Part shown: in pieces, positions 28,722-35,907 of the stretch
How the letters are laid out: every line of letters begins with the position of its first letter
Numbering within the stretch: the first letter of the stretch is position 1
Assembly (NCBI GenBank): GCA_022821985.1
Contig: JAJECP010000021.1
Span: forward strand, 90,856 to 154,855
DNA from: Acidimicrobiia bacterium
GTDB taxonomy: Bacteria > Actinomycetota > Acidimicrobiia > Acidimicrobiales > Poriferisodalaceae
Direction: 5' to 3'
DNA length: 64,000 bases
The notes under the pieces: generated by a model
What the model saw: the letters and a program-made list of their open reading frames with translations, nothing else
Databases searched by the model: none
Told to the model about the DNA's origin: nothing
Translations under genes and position numbers: made by a program

Positions 28722-29887
28722 GAGCGACCTCGTTCGCCGATCAGTTCCGCCATGTTGTCGGCGAAGAACCGGTCGAGCACCCCGCCCTCAAAGCCTTCGA
28801 GCGATGCGTTGAAGCGGCCCAGCGGGTTCCGACCTCCCTCGATGTGGGGGTAGTCGCTCGAGAACATGTACAGGTGCTCGTTGGATTCGCGGATCATGGC
28901 GCCGACGTCCTCGATGGGGTAGGGCGTGAAGGCCATCTGCCGGGTGATCTGCTCTGACGGTCGCTCGCTGAACGCGGCCAGCTCGGGCTCAGAGCGCTTC
29001 CAGGTCTCGACGGTCACGTCCAGCCGGCGCAGCATCTGGGGCACCCAGGCTGCGCCAAGCTCGACGACCCCGCCCCGCAGGTTCGGATGCCGGCTCAGCA
29101 CGCCGTCGAGCACCATCACGCCCACGAACGTCTCGGCCGCATGGTGGAGCGCCACCATGTCCTTGCCGCGGACGTTCTCGCCGCCGCCCAGCCAGTCGGT
29201 CGGGGTCGGGCGGCCGGTGTTCATCCACTCCGGTGCGATCTGCAGCGGGTTCCCCCCGACGTGCAGCAGGAACGGCACGCCAGCTTCGGCCATCTGCGCC
29301 CAGACCGGATCGAGGTCGTCGTGACCTGGCGAACGACCGCCAGCGGGCCGATGCGGCACCCACATGGCACCGAGCCCTGCTTCGAGCGCAAAGGCCATCT
29401 CGTCGATCGCCATTTGCGGATCGTCGAGCGGCAGCAGTGCCACGCCGATCATGCGGTCGTCGTCTCCGCAGAACTCGGCCATGCCACGGTTGTGAGCACG
29501 GGCTGCGCCGTAGCGCACATCGAGGTCGAGCTGGGGATCGAACACCACGCCGGCGCTGAAGGTGGCGAACACGAACTGCCGGTCGAAGCCCAGCAGGTCA
29601 AGTGCAGTGGTGCGCTCGGCCGCGTTGAACGCTCCCAGCGCCTGGTACCCCTTCGGTCCCCGGATCAGATCGTCGCCGAGGGCCACGAGATCGGCCACGG
29701 TCTCGGGTGTATGCGAGCGGCTGCCGCCCGCTGCCTCGAAGTTGTTCACCGATTCGCCGGCGCTGGAGAATTCGATCTGCGGGAGACGGTCCGCCATATC
29801 CCCCTCGGCATGTGACTGCAGGAAGTCCGGCAGCTCCATGAGGTGGCTGTCGGCATCGAGATAGGTCCGGTCGCTCGCGTAGGCCAT
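28718..29887 (-). CDS. Amidohydrolase-2 family protein
   Basis: 389 aa. The N-terminal 'YLDADSHLMELPDFL' replaces the classic DxHxH with D-x-D-x-H. It is followed by 'LLPLDDPQMAIDEMAFALEAGLGAMWVPHRPAG', 'PFLLHVGGNP', 'GVVELGAAWVPQMLRRLD' and 'LYMFSSDYPHIEGG', which carries the conserved Asp. This is the ACMSD/gamma-resorcylate decarboxylase-like branch, often found in actinobacterial catabolism of steroids and aromatics. It is leaderless, with TAGCCT on the - strand 6 nt before the ATG, and divergent from mog. Confidence 0.8.
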   Translation of the reverse strand: MAYASDRTYLDADSHLMELPDFLQSHAEGDMADRLPQIEFSSAGESVNNFEAAGGSRSHTPETVADLVALGDDLIRGPKGYQALGAFNAAERTTALDLLGFDRQFVFATFSAGVVFDPQLDLDVRYGAARAHNRGMAEFCGDDDRMIGVALLPLDDPQMAIDEMAFALEAGLGAMWVPHRPAGGRSPGHDDLDPVWAQMAEAGVPFLLHVGGNPLQIAPEWMNTGRPTPTDWLGGGENVRGKDMVALHHAAETFVGVMVLDGVLSRHPNLRGGVVELGAAWVPQMLRRLDVTVETWKRSEPELAAFSERPSEQITRQMAFTPYPIEDVGAMIRESNEHLYMFSSDYPHIEGGRNPLGRFNASLEGFEGGVLDRFFADNMAELIGERGRS

Positions 29888-29893
29888 AGGCGC

Positions 29894-29899
29894 AGGCTA
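29894..29899 (-). promoter_or_regulatory. -10 box, leaderless amidohydrolase
   Basis: Read on the - strand, TAGCCT ends 6 nt before the ATG at 29887. It is the mirror of the mog promoter across the shared intergenic region. Confidence 0.5.
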
Positions 29900-29977
29900 G
29901 TGAGGCAGCCGTCGTGAGTCGCCGGATCGGGAGGCTGCTTCGCCCAGCCGCCAGCGTCACGCCCAAATGGCCGTCGG

Positions 29978-29983
29978 TAGCCT
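29978..29983 (+). promoter_or_regulatory. -10 box, leaderless mog
   Basis: GGTAGCCT ends 6 nt before the mog ATG at 29990. No ribosome site is present. Confidence 0.55.
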
Positions 29984-29989
29984 GCCGCG

Positions 29990-30520
29990 ATGGCCACCGA
30001 TCACGGGGCGCACGGGCATCAGCACCACCAGCCTCACACGTCAGAGGACGAACATCGGCTCGCGGCGAAAGTGCTGACGGTCTCCGACGGCGTGATCGCG
30101 GGCACCCGCGAGGACCGCAGCGGCGAAGCACTTGGCGAAACGCTGGCAGCGGCCGGATACGAGGTCGTCGAACGCCGAGTCGTCGCCGACGGCATCGACA
30201 CGGTTTCTGAGGCGCTGGCAGAGATGTCAACTGGCTTCGAGGGGCTGATCGTGTCGACCGGCGGCACCGGCTTCACGGAGCGAGACCTCACACCCGAGGG
30301 CACTCGCGCCGTGATCGAGCGCGAAGCACCCGGCCTGGCCGAGGCCATGCGACTGGTGAACCCGCTGGGCCGGCTGTCGCGAGGTGTCGCCGGCATCATC
30401 GGCCGCACCATCGTGCTGAACACCCCGGGCTCCACCAAGGGATGCGTGGAGTGCTTCGAGGCCGTGGCCGACGTGCTGCCCCACGCCCTGGCCCTGCTGG
30501 CGGGCGAACGGCTGCACTGA
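29990..30520 (+). CDS. mog: MogA/MoaB-family molybdopterin biosynthesis protein
   Basis: 176 aa. Acts in molybdenum cofactor synthesis, adenylating molybdopterin. The MoCF fold is clear: 'AAKVLTVSDGVIAGTREDRSGEALGETL', 'GLIVSTGGTGFTERDLTPEGTRAVIEREAPGLAEAMR', 'SRGVAGIIGRTIVLNTPGSTKGCVECF'. The TGGTG-and-PGS substrate loops are intact. A His-rich N-terminus (about 20 residues) is additional. It overlaps ribD by TGATG, an unexpected pairing of cofactor pathways. MogA and MoaB cannot be separated reliably from sequence alone. Confidence 0.88.
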   Translation: MATDHGAHGHQHHQPHTSEDEHRLAAKVLTVSDGVIAGTREDRSGEALGETLAAAGYEVVERRVVADGIDTVSEALAEMSTGFEGLIVSTGGTGFTERDLTPEGTRAVIEREAPGLAEAMRLVNPLGRLSRGVAGIIGRTIVLNTPGSTKGCVECFEAVADVLPHALALLAGERLH

Positions 30521-31656
30521 TGTCCCCTGACGGCCCGGCTCCTCACAACGAGTCGGAAGGCCCAGGTGCAGCAAGCTCCGCGCTCATGCAGCGTGCCGTC
30601 GAGCTGGGCGAGGCGGTGCGCGGTACGACGGCACCGAATCCATGGGTGGGTGCTGTACTCGTCGCGGCCAGCGGGCAGACCTTCGACGGCGCAACTGAAC
30701 CCCCGCCGGGTCGCCATGCCGAGATCGTGGCCCTCGACGCCGCTCGCCGTACCGGCACTGATCCGGCCGGAGCGACCCTGTACACCACTCTGGAGCCCTG
30801 CTCACACACCGGCCGCACAGCGCCCTGCATCGATGCGGTTATCGCCGCGGGCATCAGCCGGGTCGCCGTCGGCGTGACCGACCCCGACCCCAACGTGGCC
30901 GGCAGCGGCATCGAGGCGCTGCGTGCAGCCGGCATCGACGTAGAGGTGGGCGTTGCCGCCGACGCTGTCGATGACTCGCTGCGCCCGTACCTGCACCAGC
31001 GCCAGGCGGGTCGTCCGTGGGTGGTGCTGAAGCTCGCTGCCACGCTCGACGGCCGCATCGGCGCGCCCGACGGCACCTCGCAATGGATCACCTCACCAGA
31101 GGCGCGGGCCGACGCTCACGGGCTACGCGCACGCTGCGATGCCGTGCTGGTGGGCGCAGGCACCGTCCGGGCCGACGACCCATCGCTCACCGTTCGTGAG
31201 CTTCCGCTCACCGATCCCCACCGCCCGCTGCTGGACATGCGCGAAGCACCAGACGAGCCGGTTGATGTGCCGTTCACCAGCGCGGCCGCCGACCGGCTCG
31301 ATCCGCGCCGATTCGTGTTGGGCATGGCACCGGCGGAGGCCAAGGCGCAGCCGTGCATCGAAGTCAGCGGCGAGCTGCCGGGAGTGCTGTCGCGGCTGGC
31401 CGCCGCCGACGTGGTCGAGCTGCTGGTGGAAGGCGGCGCGAATGTTGCGGGAGAGCTGCATCGAGACGGCCTCGTCGACGAATACGTCATCTACCTGGCA
31501 CCGGCACTCGCAGGCGGCGAAGACGGCCTTCCGGTGCTGGCAGGCACTGGCGCAGCGACGATCGGTGATTTCTGGCGCGGCAAGATCGCCGATCTGCGCC
31601 GAGTCGGCCCAGACCTCCGCATCACCATGTTCCCGGCTGCGCCGGACAGCCCCTGA
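30520..31656 (+). CDS. ribD: Riboflavin biosynthesis deaminase/reductase RibD
   Basis: 378 aa. Performs the second and third steps of riboflavin synthesis. The N-terminal deaminase has 'GRHAEIVALDAAR' (HAE zinc/catalytic site) and 'LEPCSHTGRTAPC' (PCxxxGRTxPC). The C-terminal reductase starts at about 165 with 'PWVVLKLAATLDGRIGAPDGTSQWIT', followed by 'DAVLVGAGTVRADDPSLTVR' and 'VVELLVEGGANVAGEL'. ATG at 30520 overlaps the mog stop. ribE follows 181 nt later. Confidence 0.95.
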   Translation: MSPDGPAPHNESEGPGAASSALMQRAVELGEAVRGTTAPNPWVGAVLVAASGQTFDGATEPPPGRHAEIVALDAARRTGTDPAGATLYTTLEPCSHTGRTAPCIDAVIAAGISRVAVGVTDPDPNVAGSGIEALRAAGIDVEVGVAADAVDDSLRPYLHQRQAGRPWVVLKLAATLDGRIGAPDGTSQWITSPEARADAHGLRARCDAVLVGAGTVRADDPSLTVRELPLTDPHRPLLDMREAPDEPVDVPFTSAAADRLDPRRFVLGMAPAEAKAQPCIEVSGELPGVLSRLAAADVVELLVEGGANVAGELHRDGLVDEYVIYLAPALAGGEDGLPVLAGTGAATIGDFWRGKIADLRRVGPDLRITMFPAAPDSP

Positions 31657-31759
31657 CGCGCGGCGCAATTCGAGCGCGAGCTCGCCGGGGAATACAGCTG
31701 CGCCATCTAGTTCGGCCTCTTGGCTCGGCGAGTCCCGACGGGCGCACCAGCAGGCTTCC

Positions 31760-31781
31760 GCCGGTACCGTTCGATACCGGC
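31760..31781 (+). other. Hairpin in the ribD-ribE gap
   Basis: GCCGGTA (31760-31766) and TACCGGC (31775-31781) form a 7-bp stem with an 8-nt loop, about 55 nt before ribE. The rest of the 181-nt gap shows nothing recognisable, and in particular no FMN riboswitch core. Confidence 0.4.
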
Positions 31782-31837
31782 CTGTGACGAACAGACCGGG
31801 CAGACAGGGCAGCTCGTTTCTCCTGGAAGGAAGGGCG

Positions 31838-32458
31838 ATGTACACAGGTCTCGTCGAAGAACTCGGCAGCTTCGCTGGCCGCAACGGCGAGCGCTACCGG
31901 TTCAACGCCGCCCTGGTGCTGTCTGACGCCGCCATCGACGATTCCATTTCGGTGAACGGCTGCTGCTTGACCGTCGTCGAGATGGGCGACGGTTGGTGGG
32001 AGGCCGACGTCAGTGCCGAGACCGAGAAGCGAACGGCACTCGGTTCACTGGCGGAGGGCGACCCCGTGAATCTCGAGCGCTGCATGCGCTACGCCGACCG
32101 GCTCGGCGGGCACCTCGTGCAGGGTCACGTCGACGGGGTGGCGACCATCACCCATCCCGCCCCGGACCTGCGCGTCGCCGTTCCGCCCGAGGGCGGCCTG
32201 CGCCGCTACCTGGTGGAAAAGGGCTCGGTGACCCTCAACGGCATCAGCCTGACCTGTTTCGACATCACCGACGACGACGAGGGCGGCTGCGAGTTCTCCG
32301 TGGCGCTCATCCCGCACACCATGGCCATGACCACCATGGGCACCGCGCGGCCCGGCGACCCCGTCAACCTCGAGGTCGACGTGCTCGCCCGTTACGTGGA
32401 GCGTCTGCTGGGGCAGAATGGTGCGGTGACCGACGATGAGCGAGTCCGGCATGACTGA
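31838..32458 (+). CDS. ribE: Riboflavin synthase alpha chain
   Basis: 206 aa, made of two tandem lumazine-binding repeats. '[10 protein letters not shown]' replaces the usual MFTGIVEE. It is followed by '[14 protein letters not shown]', '[15 protein letters not shown]' and the second-half counterparts '[15 protein letters not shown]' and '[21 protein letters not shown]'. It dismutates two lumazines into riboflavin. The ATG at 31838 follows GGAAGGAAGGG. Its last 23 bases overlap ribBA. Confidence 0.95.
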   Translation: MYTGLVEELGSFAGRNGERYRFNAALVLSDAAIDDSISVNGCCLTVVEMGDGWWEADVSAETEKRTALGSLAEGDPVNLERCMRYADRLGGHLVQGHVDGVATITHPAPDLRVAVPPEGGLRRYLVEKGSVTLNGISLTCFDITDDDEGGCEFSVALIPHTMAMTTMGTARPGDPVNLEVDVLARYVERLLGQNGAVTDDERVRHD

Positions 32459-33749
32459 CCGCGCCGTGGCAGACGACGCAACTGCTGCGTCGCCGTTCGC
32501 GGCGATTCCCGATGCGGTCGACGCCATCGGCCGCGGCGAGATCGTGGTGGTGGTCGACGACGAAGACCGCGAGAACGAGGGCGACCTCATCATGGCGGCT
32601 GAGCACGCCACGCCTGAGTCGATGGCGTTCTTCGTGCGCTACACCTCGGGTGTCATCTGCGCCCCGTTGATGGGGGAGCGCCTCGACGAGTTGGCGCTGC
32701 CGCTCATGGTGACGGTCAACACCGAATCCATGCGGACGGCGTACACGGTCACGGTGGATGCCGCCGAGGGCACCACGACCGGGATCTCGGCGGCGGACCG
32801 CTCCCTCACGCTGAACCTGTTGGCCGACCCCAAGTCGAACGCGAACGACTTCAACCGTCCCGGTCACGTGCTGCCGCTGCGCTACCGGCCCGGCGGCGTG
32901 CTCAAGCGGGCAGGCCATACCGAGGCGGCGGTGGATCTGGCCCGACTGGCCGGCTGCCATCCCGCGGGCGTGCTCTGCGAAGTCGTCAACGACGACGGAA
33001 CCATGGCCCGCGTGCCCGACCTGATCGAATTCTGCGAGCAGCACGACCTGCTGCTCATCTCGATTGCCGACCTCATCCGTTACCGGCGAGTCAACGAACG
33101 CCTGGTCGACCCGATCTCCCAAGCCCGCATCCCCACCATCTACGGCGAGTTCACTGGACACGTCTTCCGCGACTTCGACGACACTGAGCACCTGGCGCTG
33201 ACGTACGGATCTGTGATGGGCGCAGAGCCCGTGCTGGTGCGAGTGCACAGCGAATGCCTGACCGGCGACATATTGGCGTCGATGCGCTGCGACTGCGGCT
33301 CGCAGTTGCACGGTGCCCTCGAGGCCATCGCCGAAGCAGGTGCTGGCGTGCTCGTCTACCTGCGCGGCCACGAAGGCCGCGGCATCGGCATCGGCCACAA
33401 GATTGCCGCGTACTCGCTGCAGGACCGCGGGCGCGACACCGTCGACGCCAACCTGGAGTTGGGCTTGCCGGTGGACAGCCGAGAGTACGGCATCGGGGCG
33501 CAGATTTTGGCTGAGCTCGGCGTGCAGCGGATGCGGCTGATGACCAACAACCCCAACAAGATCGGCGGTCTGTCTGGCTACGGGCTCGAAGTGGTCGAGC
33601 GAGTGCCGACGTCGTCGAACGCGAATCCCTTCAACCGTGCCTACCTGCGCACCAAAAAGATGCGACTGGGCCACCTCATGGAAGACGAGGCCGACGGCGC
33701 AGCCGAGGCCGACGTCGATCTCGAAGAAGCACCCCCACTCGCCGACTGA
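32436..33749 (+). CDS. ribBA: Bifunctional DHBP synthase / GTP cyclohydrolase II
   Basis: 437 aa. The N-terminal DHBP synthase has the acidic active-site motif '[19 protein letters not shown]' and '[26 protein letters not shown]'. The C-terminal GTP cyclohydrolase II has the zinc loop '[22 protein letters not shown]' and '[16 protein letters not shown]'. It supplies both starting precursors of riboflavin. The start is ATG 32436; ATG 32451 is equally possible. The N-terminal linker contains a GACGCA...TGCGTC palindrome (32475-32491). No ribH follows, so lumazine synthase must lie elsewhere. Confidence 0.95.
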   Translation: MSESGMTDRAVADDATAASPFAAIPDAVDAIGRGEIVVVVDDEDRENEGDLIMAAEHATPESMAFFVRYTSGVICAPLMGERLDELALPLMVTVNTESMRTAYTVTVDAAEGTTTGISAADRSLTLNLLADPKSNANDFNRPGHVLPLRYRPGGVLKRAGHTEAAVDLARLAGCHPAGVLCEVVNDDGTMARVPDLIEFCEQHDLLLISIADLIRYRRVNERLVDPISQARIPTIYGEFTGHVFRDFDDTEHLALTYGSVMGAEPVLVRVHSECLTGDILASMRCDCGSQLHGALEAIAEAGAGVLVYLRGHEGRGIGIGHKIAAYSLQDRGRDTVDANLELGLPVDSREYGIGAQILAELGVQRMRLMTNNPNKIGGLSGYGLEVVERVPTSSNANPFNRAYLRTKKMRLGHLMEDEADGAAEADVDLEEAPPLAD

Positions 33750-33767
33750 CCGCCGGTCTCGCAGGCG

Positions 33768-35792
33768 CTAGCGAGTTACCGATCTCTCGGCACCCACCAC
33801 GAAGACGTAGCTGTGCCCGGCACGGTTCTGGCCGGTGTCGAACAGAATTCGCTGGCCGTCAGGTGACCAGTCGGGGTTGATCTCGCGGCCTTTCAAGCTG
33901 GTGACCTGCGTGATCTCGCCGGTGTCGATTTCGAGGATCGCGATATTCGATTCACCCGAGACGGCGCGACCGTTCTGCGTTTCGAAGAGGCTGAATGCCA
34001 AACGCGTGCCGTCCGGCGACCACGACGGCCTGCCGACGTCCGTTCGCAGTCGGCCTCCCTTGTTGTCGTCAGGCGGCAATCTCGTCGCATTGGTTCCGTC
34101 GGCGTTCATTACCGCCAGCGCTCCAGCCCAGCTGAAGGCAATCTGCGAGCCGTCGGGCGACCACGCTGGCTCGTCTCCCCCGCCGAGTTTCCGGTTCAAG
34201 TCGACCGGATTCTGTCCGTCGGCATCCATGACGACGACGTACCACTCGTTGTGCTCCCAGCTGTGGCGCACGAATGCCAGCTTGTGACCATCAGATGACC
34301 ACGTCGGGTGGTCGTCCTCAACCGCACCGCTGGTCAGTCGGACCGGGCTCGATCCGTCGCTGTTGACCGTCCAGATGTGGCTCCGGTAGGGCTCGCTGCC
34401 TTCGTAAGTACCCGCGAATGTCAATACGGTGAACACGACCTTGGACCCGTCCGGTGACCACGCGGGACGGCCAGGCGAACCGCCCACTTGGCTGAACAGC
34501 GATCGCACACCCGTACCGTCGCGGTTGGCGACCCCCAGCGCGCCGCCACCGTTGTAGGCAATGTGCTGACAGTCGGGCGACCAGACTGCTTCGCGCGCAT
34601 ATGGGCTTTCCAGCAGCTGCACCGGCGCGTCAGTGGGCGTGCCCCCGCATGGACCCAGCGTTGCATCGTCGGCGTCCGACTCGCCGTCCGAGCTGTCGCT
34701 GGCCTCGAGATAGGCGTCAATGGCCGACTTGGCAACGGCCGACTCGCCGCCGAACACGAGCAGTTGAACGGCAGCGCCGCCGGCTGAGCCCCGGACCCTG
34801 TCGAGGTAGTCGGCCGTGCTCTGAGGCACGTTGACGGGATTCGCGAGCACCAGTGCTGCGCACCGGCGCGCCAGCAGCGGTGCCGCGCTGAACGAGTCGA
34901 ACGGGACCCGCGCCCGGGCCAAGCCGACCCTGGCTTGCGCAAAGCACCCGCCGCTCGACTGCCCGGCCGCGTAGACAGCCGCCTTCGTTGCGGTCTCGAA
35001 CCGCGATTTCCCGTCGATGCGATCTACTGAGATGCCCAACCTGTCAATTGCGCCCTCCACCTCCTGAGACAGCGCTGCGGTGCCGCCCATGAGCACGACG
35101 CGCTCGATGCGCTTGCTCTCGAGATACTCGGCCACGGACTTGTGCAGTTCGGTGCTCGGTGTCAGCAGCACCGGCAGGCCCCCGTGTGCAGACAGCGGGC
35201 CGGCGACCAGAGCGTCAGCGAACACTTCGCCGCTGGCGATGATCGCAGTCCTGACGCCGCTGAGCGTGCCGACGACACCGAGCCGCTCTGCGACGGCGAC
35301 GCCGGTGGCGTAGCGGTCGTTGCTGAAGAGGGGTTCGACCGCTATCTCGGCATCGCGCAGCTGCGTGGCGACGGCGTCGGAGATCGTGCGCGCCGACCCG
35401 GTGCCGCTGCTGACCAGCAGCACTTTCGACACGCCGGTGCGGCCCAGGAACTCGAGCGCGTCACGACGCACTCGATCCGGCGGCGTCATCAGGACGGGAG
35501 CTTCGAGGTGCCCCGCCACCGACGCAGCGACGACAGCCTCGTGCCAGCTCAGGCCCGACACCATCACCACCCACTCCAGCGCGTCGCCCGCGTCGGCCGC
35601 CACTGCTTCAGCGACGAGCAGCGATGTGGCGTAGCGATCGGGTCCGCCGTAGCGCACGAGTTCTACATCGGCAAGCTCGGATCCCCCCGACTGCGCAGAA
35701 GCATGAGAAACCGGCACCAGCGCGGCGGCAACGACAGCCAGCACGGCAGGAAGCACACCCATCCAGCGCCGAGACTTGGGTCGCGAGTTCAT
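33768..35792 (-). CDS. Secreted CWB2-repeat protein with C-terminal TolB-like propeller
   Basis: 674 aa. Signal peptide 'SRRWMGVLPAVLAVVAAALVPVSHASAQ' leads into three CWB2 (PF04122) repeats. Markers are 'VRYGGPDRYATSLLVAEAVA', 'NDRYATGVAVAERLG' and 'KSRFETATKAAVYAAG', with 'VVLMGGTAALS' between. From about residue 390 six WD40-like blades follow ('WSPDG.KI.F' pattern: AVWSPDCQHIAYNG, PAWSPDGSKVVFT and so on). CWB2 anchors proteins to cell-wall polymers, and the propeller probably binds a ligand outside the cell. ATG at 35792 has GAGGAG upstream and puts the signal peptide at the N-terminus; the frame is open a further 69 codons without support. Divergent from the next CWB2 gene. Confidence 0.82.
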   Translation of the reverse strand: MNSRPKSRRWMGVLPAVLAVVAAALVPVSHASAQSGGSELADVELVRYGGPDRYATSLLVAEAVAADAGDALEWVVMVSGLSWHEAVVAASVAGHLEAPVLMTPPDRVRRDALEFLGRTGVSKVLLVSSGTGSARTISDAVATQLRDAEIAVEPLFSNDRYATGVAVAERLGVVGTLSGVRTAIIASGEVFADALVAGPLSAHGGLPVLLTPSTELHKSVAEYLESKRIERVVLMGGTAALSQEVEGAIDRLGISVDRIDGKSRFETATKAAVYAAGQSSGGCFAQARVGLARARVPFDSFSAAPLLARRCAALVLANPVNVPQSTADYLDRVRGSAGGAAVQLLVFGGESAVAKSAIDAYLEASDSSDGESDADDATLGPCGGTPTDAPVQLLESPYAREAVWSPDCQHIAYNGGGALGVANRDGTGVRSLFSQVGGSPGRPAWSPDGSKVVFTVLTFAGTYEGSEPYRSHIWTVNSDGSSPVRLTSGAVEDDHPTWSSDGHKLAFVRHSWEHNEWYVVVMDADGQNPVDLNRKLGGGDEPAWSPDGSQIAFSWAGALAVMNADGTNATRLPPDDNKGGRLRTDVGRPSWSPDGTRLAFSLFETQNGRAVSGESNIAILEIDTGEITQVTSLKGREINPDWSPDGQRILFDTGQNRAGHSYVFVVGAERSVTR

Positions 35793-35894
35793 GGAGTCTG
35801 ACTCCTCAGGTCGAGCATCGCGGGCTGAGAGGAAGCGGGGCATATGGCCCGGACACACCTGTTCGCCGTGCGTGAAGATAGCCGCACGGAGGTC

Positions 35895-35900
35895 TAGATT
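35895..35900 (+). promoter_or_regulatory. -10 box, leaderless CWB2-RCC1 gene
   Basis: TAGATT ends 7 nt before the ATG at 35908, with no ribosome site between. It lies in the 115-nt divergent gap of the two CWB2 genes. Confidence 0.5.
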
Positions 35901-35907
35901 GCCGACG

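Noticed and set aside
31657..31837. Possible FMN riboswitch before ribE.
   Set aside because: The conserved core elements (AGGGGC...GGUGAAAUUCC-like segments) are absent; only a simple 7-bp hairpin is present.
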